Below, piece after piece: positions 40,361-42,381 of a DNA stretch of 42,381 nucleotides; within the stretch, counting starts at the first letter, position 1, and every line of letters begins with the position of its first letter. The notes under the pieces were generated by a model. It was not told the origin of the DNA. It did no database searches and worked only from the letters and a program-made list of their open reading frames with translations. Source of the stretch: Acidobacteriaceae bacterium (lineage in GTDB: Bacteria; Acidobacteriota; Terriglobia; Terriglobales; Acidobacteriaceae); NCBI GenBank assembly GCA_003134815.1, contig PLCO01000057.1, positions 1 to 42,381 on the forward strand, in the 5' to 3' direction. Position numbers and translations under genes: made by a program.

Positions 40361-40720
40361 TCTGACTGCCCTATTTGTTCGCGTTAGATGCCAACCATAA
40401 TACGTCAAAGAAAAACCCGGTCCCCCCGCCAGGCCTCTACGCAGTCGTAGTTGCCGGCGTACCAACCAAGTAACCCTCACTCCTCCAATCACTTGCCCCG
40501 CCCCGCAACCCCTCCAAAGCCACCCCCATTCGCCGCCGCCATATCCCCATCCAACCTCCATATCCGCCGTTCACTGCACTCCCCTTGGGTTGACCGCCCA
40601 TCCGAATTACCCTTGTAATGACCTTTTTAGCCTTCGGTTTATCCCATGGAAACCAAGGTTTCGAGCCGGGCAACAATTTGATTCCCGGCGCCTTCAATCA
40701 CCCTAGAGGAGACAGAATCG
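40361..40720. other. Intergenic region before the radical SAM gene
   Basis: The stretch 40440-40590 is strikingly pyrimidine-rich on the plus strand (many CC and CT runs), and any minus-strand frame there is Gly/Trp/Arg low complexity. It contains a promoter at 40590-40619 and a ribosome site (AGAGGAGA at 40704-40712). No gene is supported. Confidence 0.6.
40590..40619 (+). promoter_or_regulatory. Promoter of the radical SAM gene
   Basis: TTGACC (40590-40595), an 18-base spacer and TGTAAT (40614-40619) would start transcription at about 40626, giving a 95-base leader. Confidence 0.5.

Positions 40721-42381
<1,661 letters not shown>

Noticed and set aside
40437..40697. 86-codon minus-strand frame upstream of the radical SAM gene
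   Set aside because: Gly/Trp/Arg low-complexity product of a pyrimidine-rich stretch; it overlaps the predicted promoter.

Overview
The window is about 60% GC and gene-dense, with no rRNA, CRISPR array, insertion sequence or phage gene that I can see. It looks like a chromosome segment of an Acidobacteriota (Terriglobia-type) bacterium. The main clues are a 1173-residue Oar-like TonB-dependent receptor with an N-terminal carboxypeptidase-regulatory domain, a glycine-rich TonB protein, a split glycine decarboxylase (gcvPA/gcvPB), and a Cys-rich radical SAM protein of the MJ0619/Tes type. The phylum call is an inference from gene content; no rRNA or marker tree is available.

Layout. 1-3351 (minus): truB, gcvH, gcvPA and the start of gcvPB, with gcvH bracketed by inverted arrays of 7-bp repeats. 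3418-4290 (plus): a CHAD-domain protein. 4333-5810 (minus): two tandem 6-pyruvoyl/6-carboxytetrahydropterin synthase paralogues coupled to folE. 5963-8442: an HpnB-like glycosyltransferase, a thioredoxin-fold lipoprotein, a small acidic protein and an HMA-like protein. 8580-8656: tRNA-Arg(ACG). 8753-9964 (minus): TonB. 10092-15044 (plus): ileS-lspA (overlapping ATGA) and an MFS transporter of the hexuronate/anion type. 15161-17779: an exported M1 aminopeptidase. 17823-19013 (minus): a class I aminotransferase. 19183-19714: a decayed PAS-domain relic. 19740-20453: a Crp/Fnr regulator. 20544-23719 (minus): an FAD oxidoreductase behind a lipase-maturation-factor-like membrane protein. 23852-26089: a two-domain exported alpha/beta hydrolase.

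26324-36311 reads as a carbohydrate-use region: an SDR, a Gfo/Idh/MocA oxidoreductase, a ROK repressor, the TonB-dependent receptor, a histidine acid phosphatase and a GH105-type unsaturated glycuronyl hydrolase. Two near-identical operator-like sites, one before the SDR gene and one at the predicted start of receptor transcription, suggest that the ROK protein (or another regulator) controls both. TonB at 8.7-10 kb could energise receptors such as this one, and the MFS carrier could import the products, but neither link is shown by the sequence.

36441-37699 (minus): a small helical protein and an RlpA-like DPBB/SPOR lipoprotein. 38147-38893 (minus): an unknown exported Cys-containing coiled-coil protein. 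39046-40360 (minus): a compact two-gene cassette of unknown function with clearly lower GC, probably acquired. 40721 to the end (plus): a radical SAM enzyme that runs off the window; it is the most interesting single enzyme here because relatives build C-C bonds in membrane-spanning lipids.

Several genes (CHAD protein, lipoprotein, hydrolase) have a -10-like box so close to the start codon that leaderless transcripts are possible.
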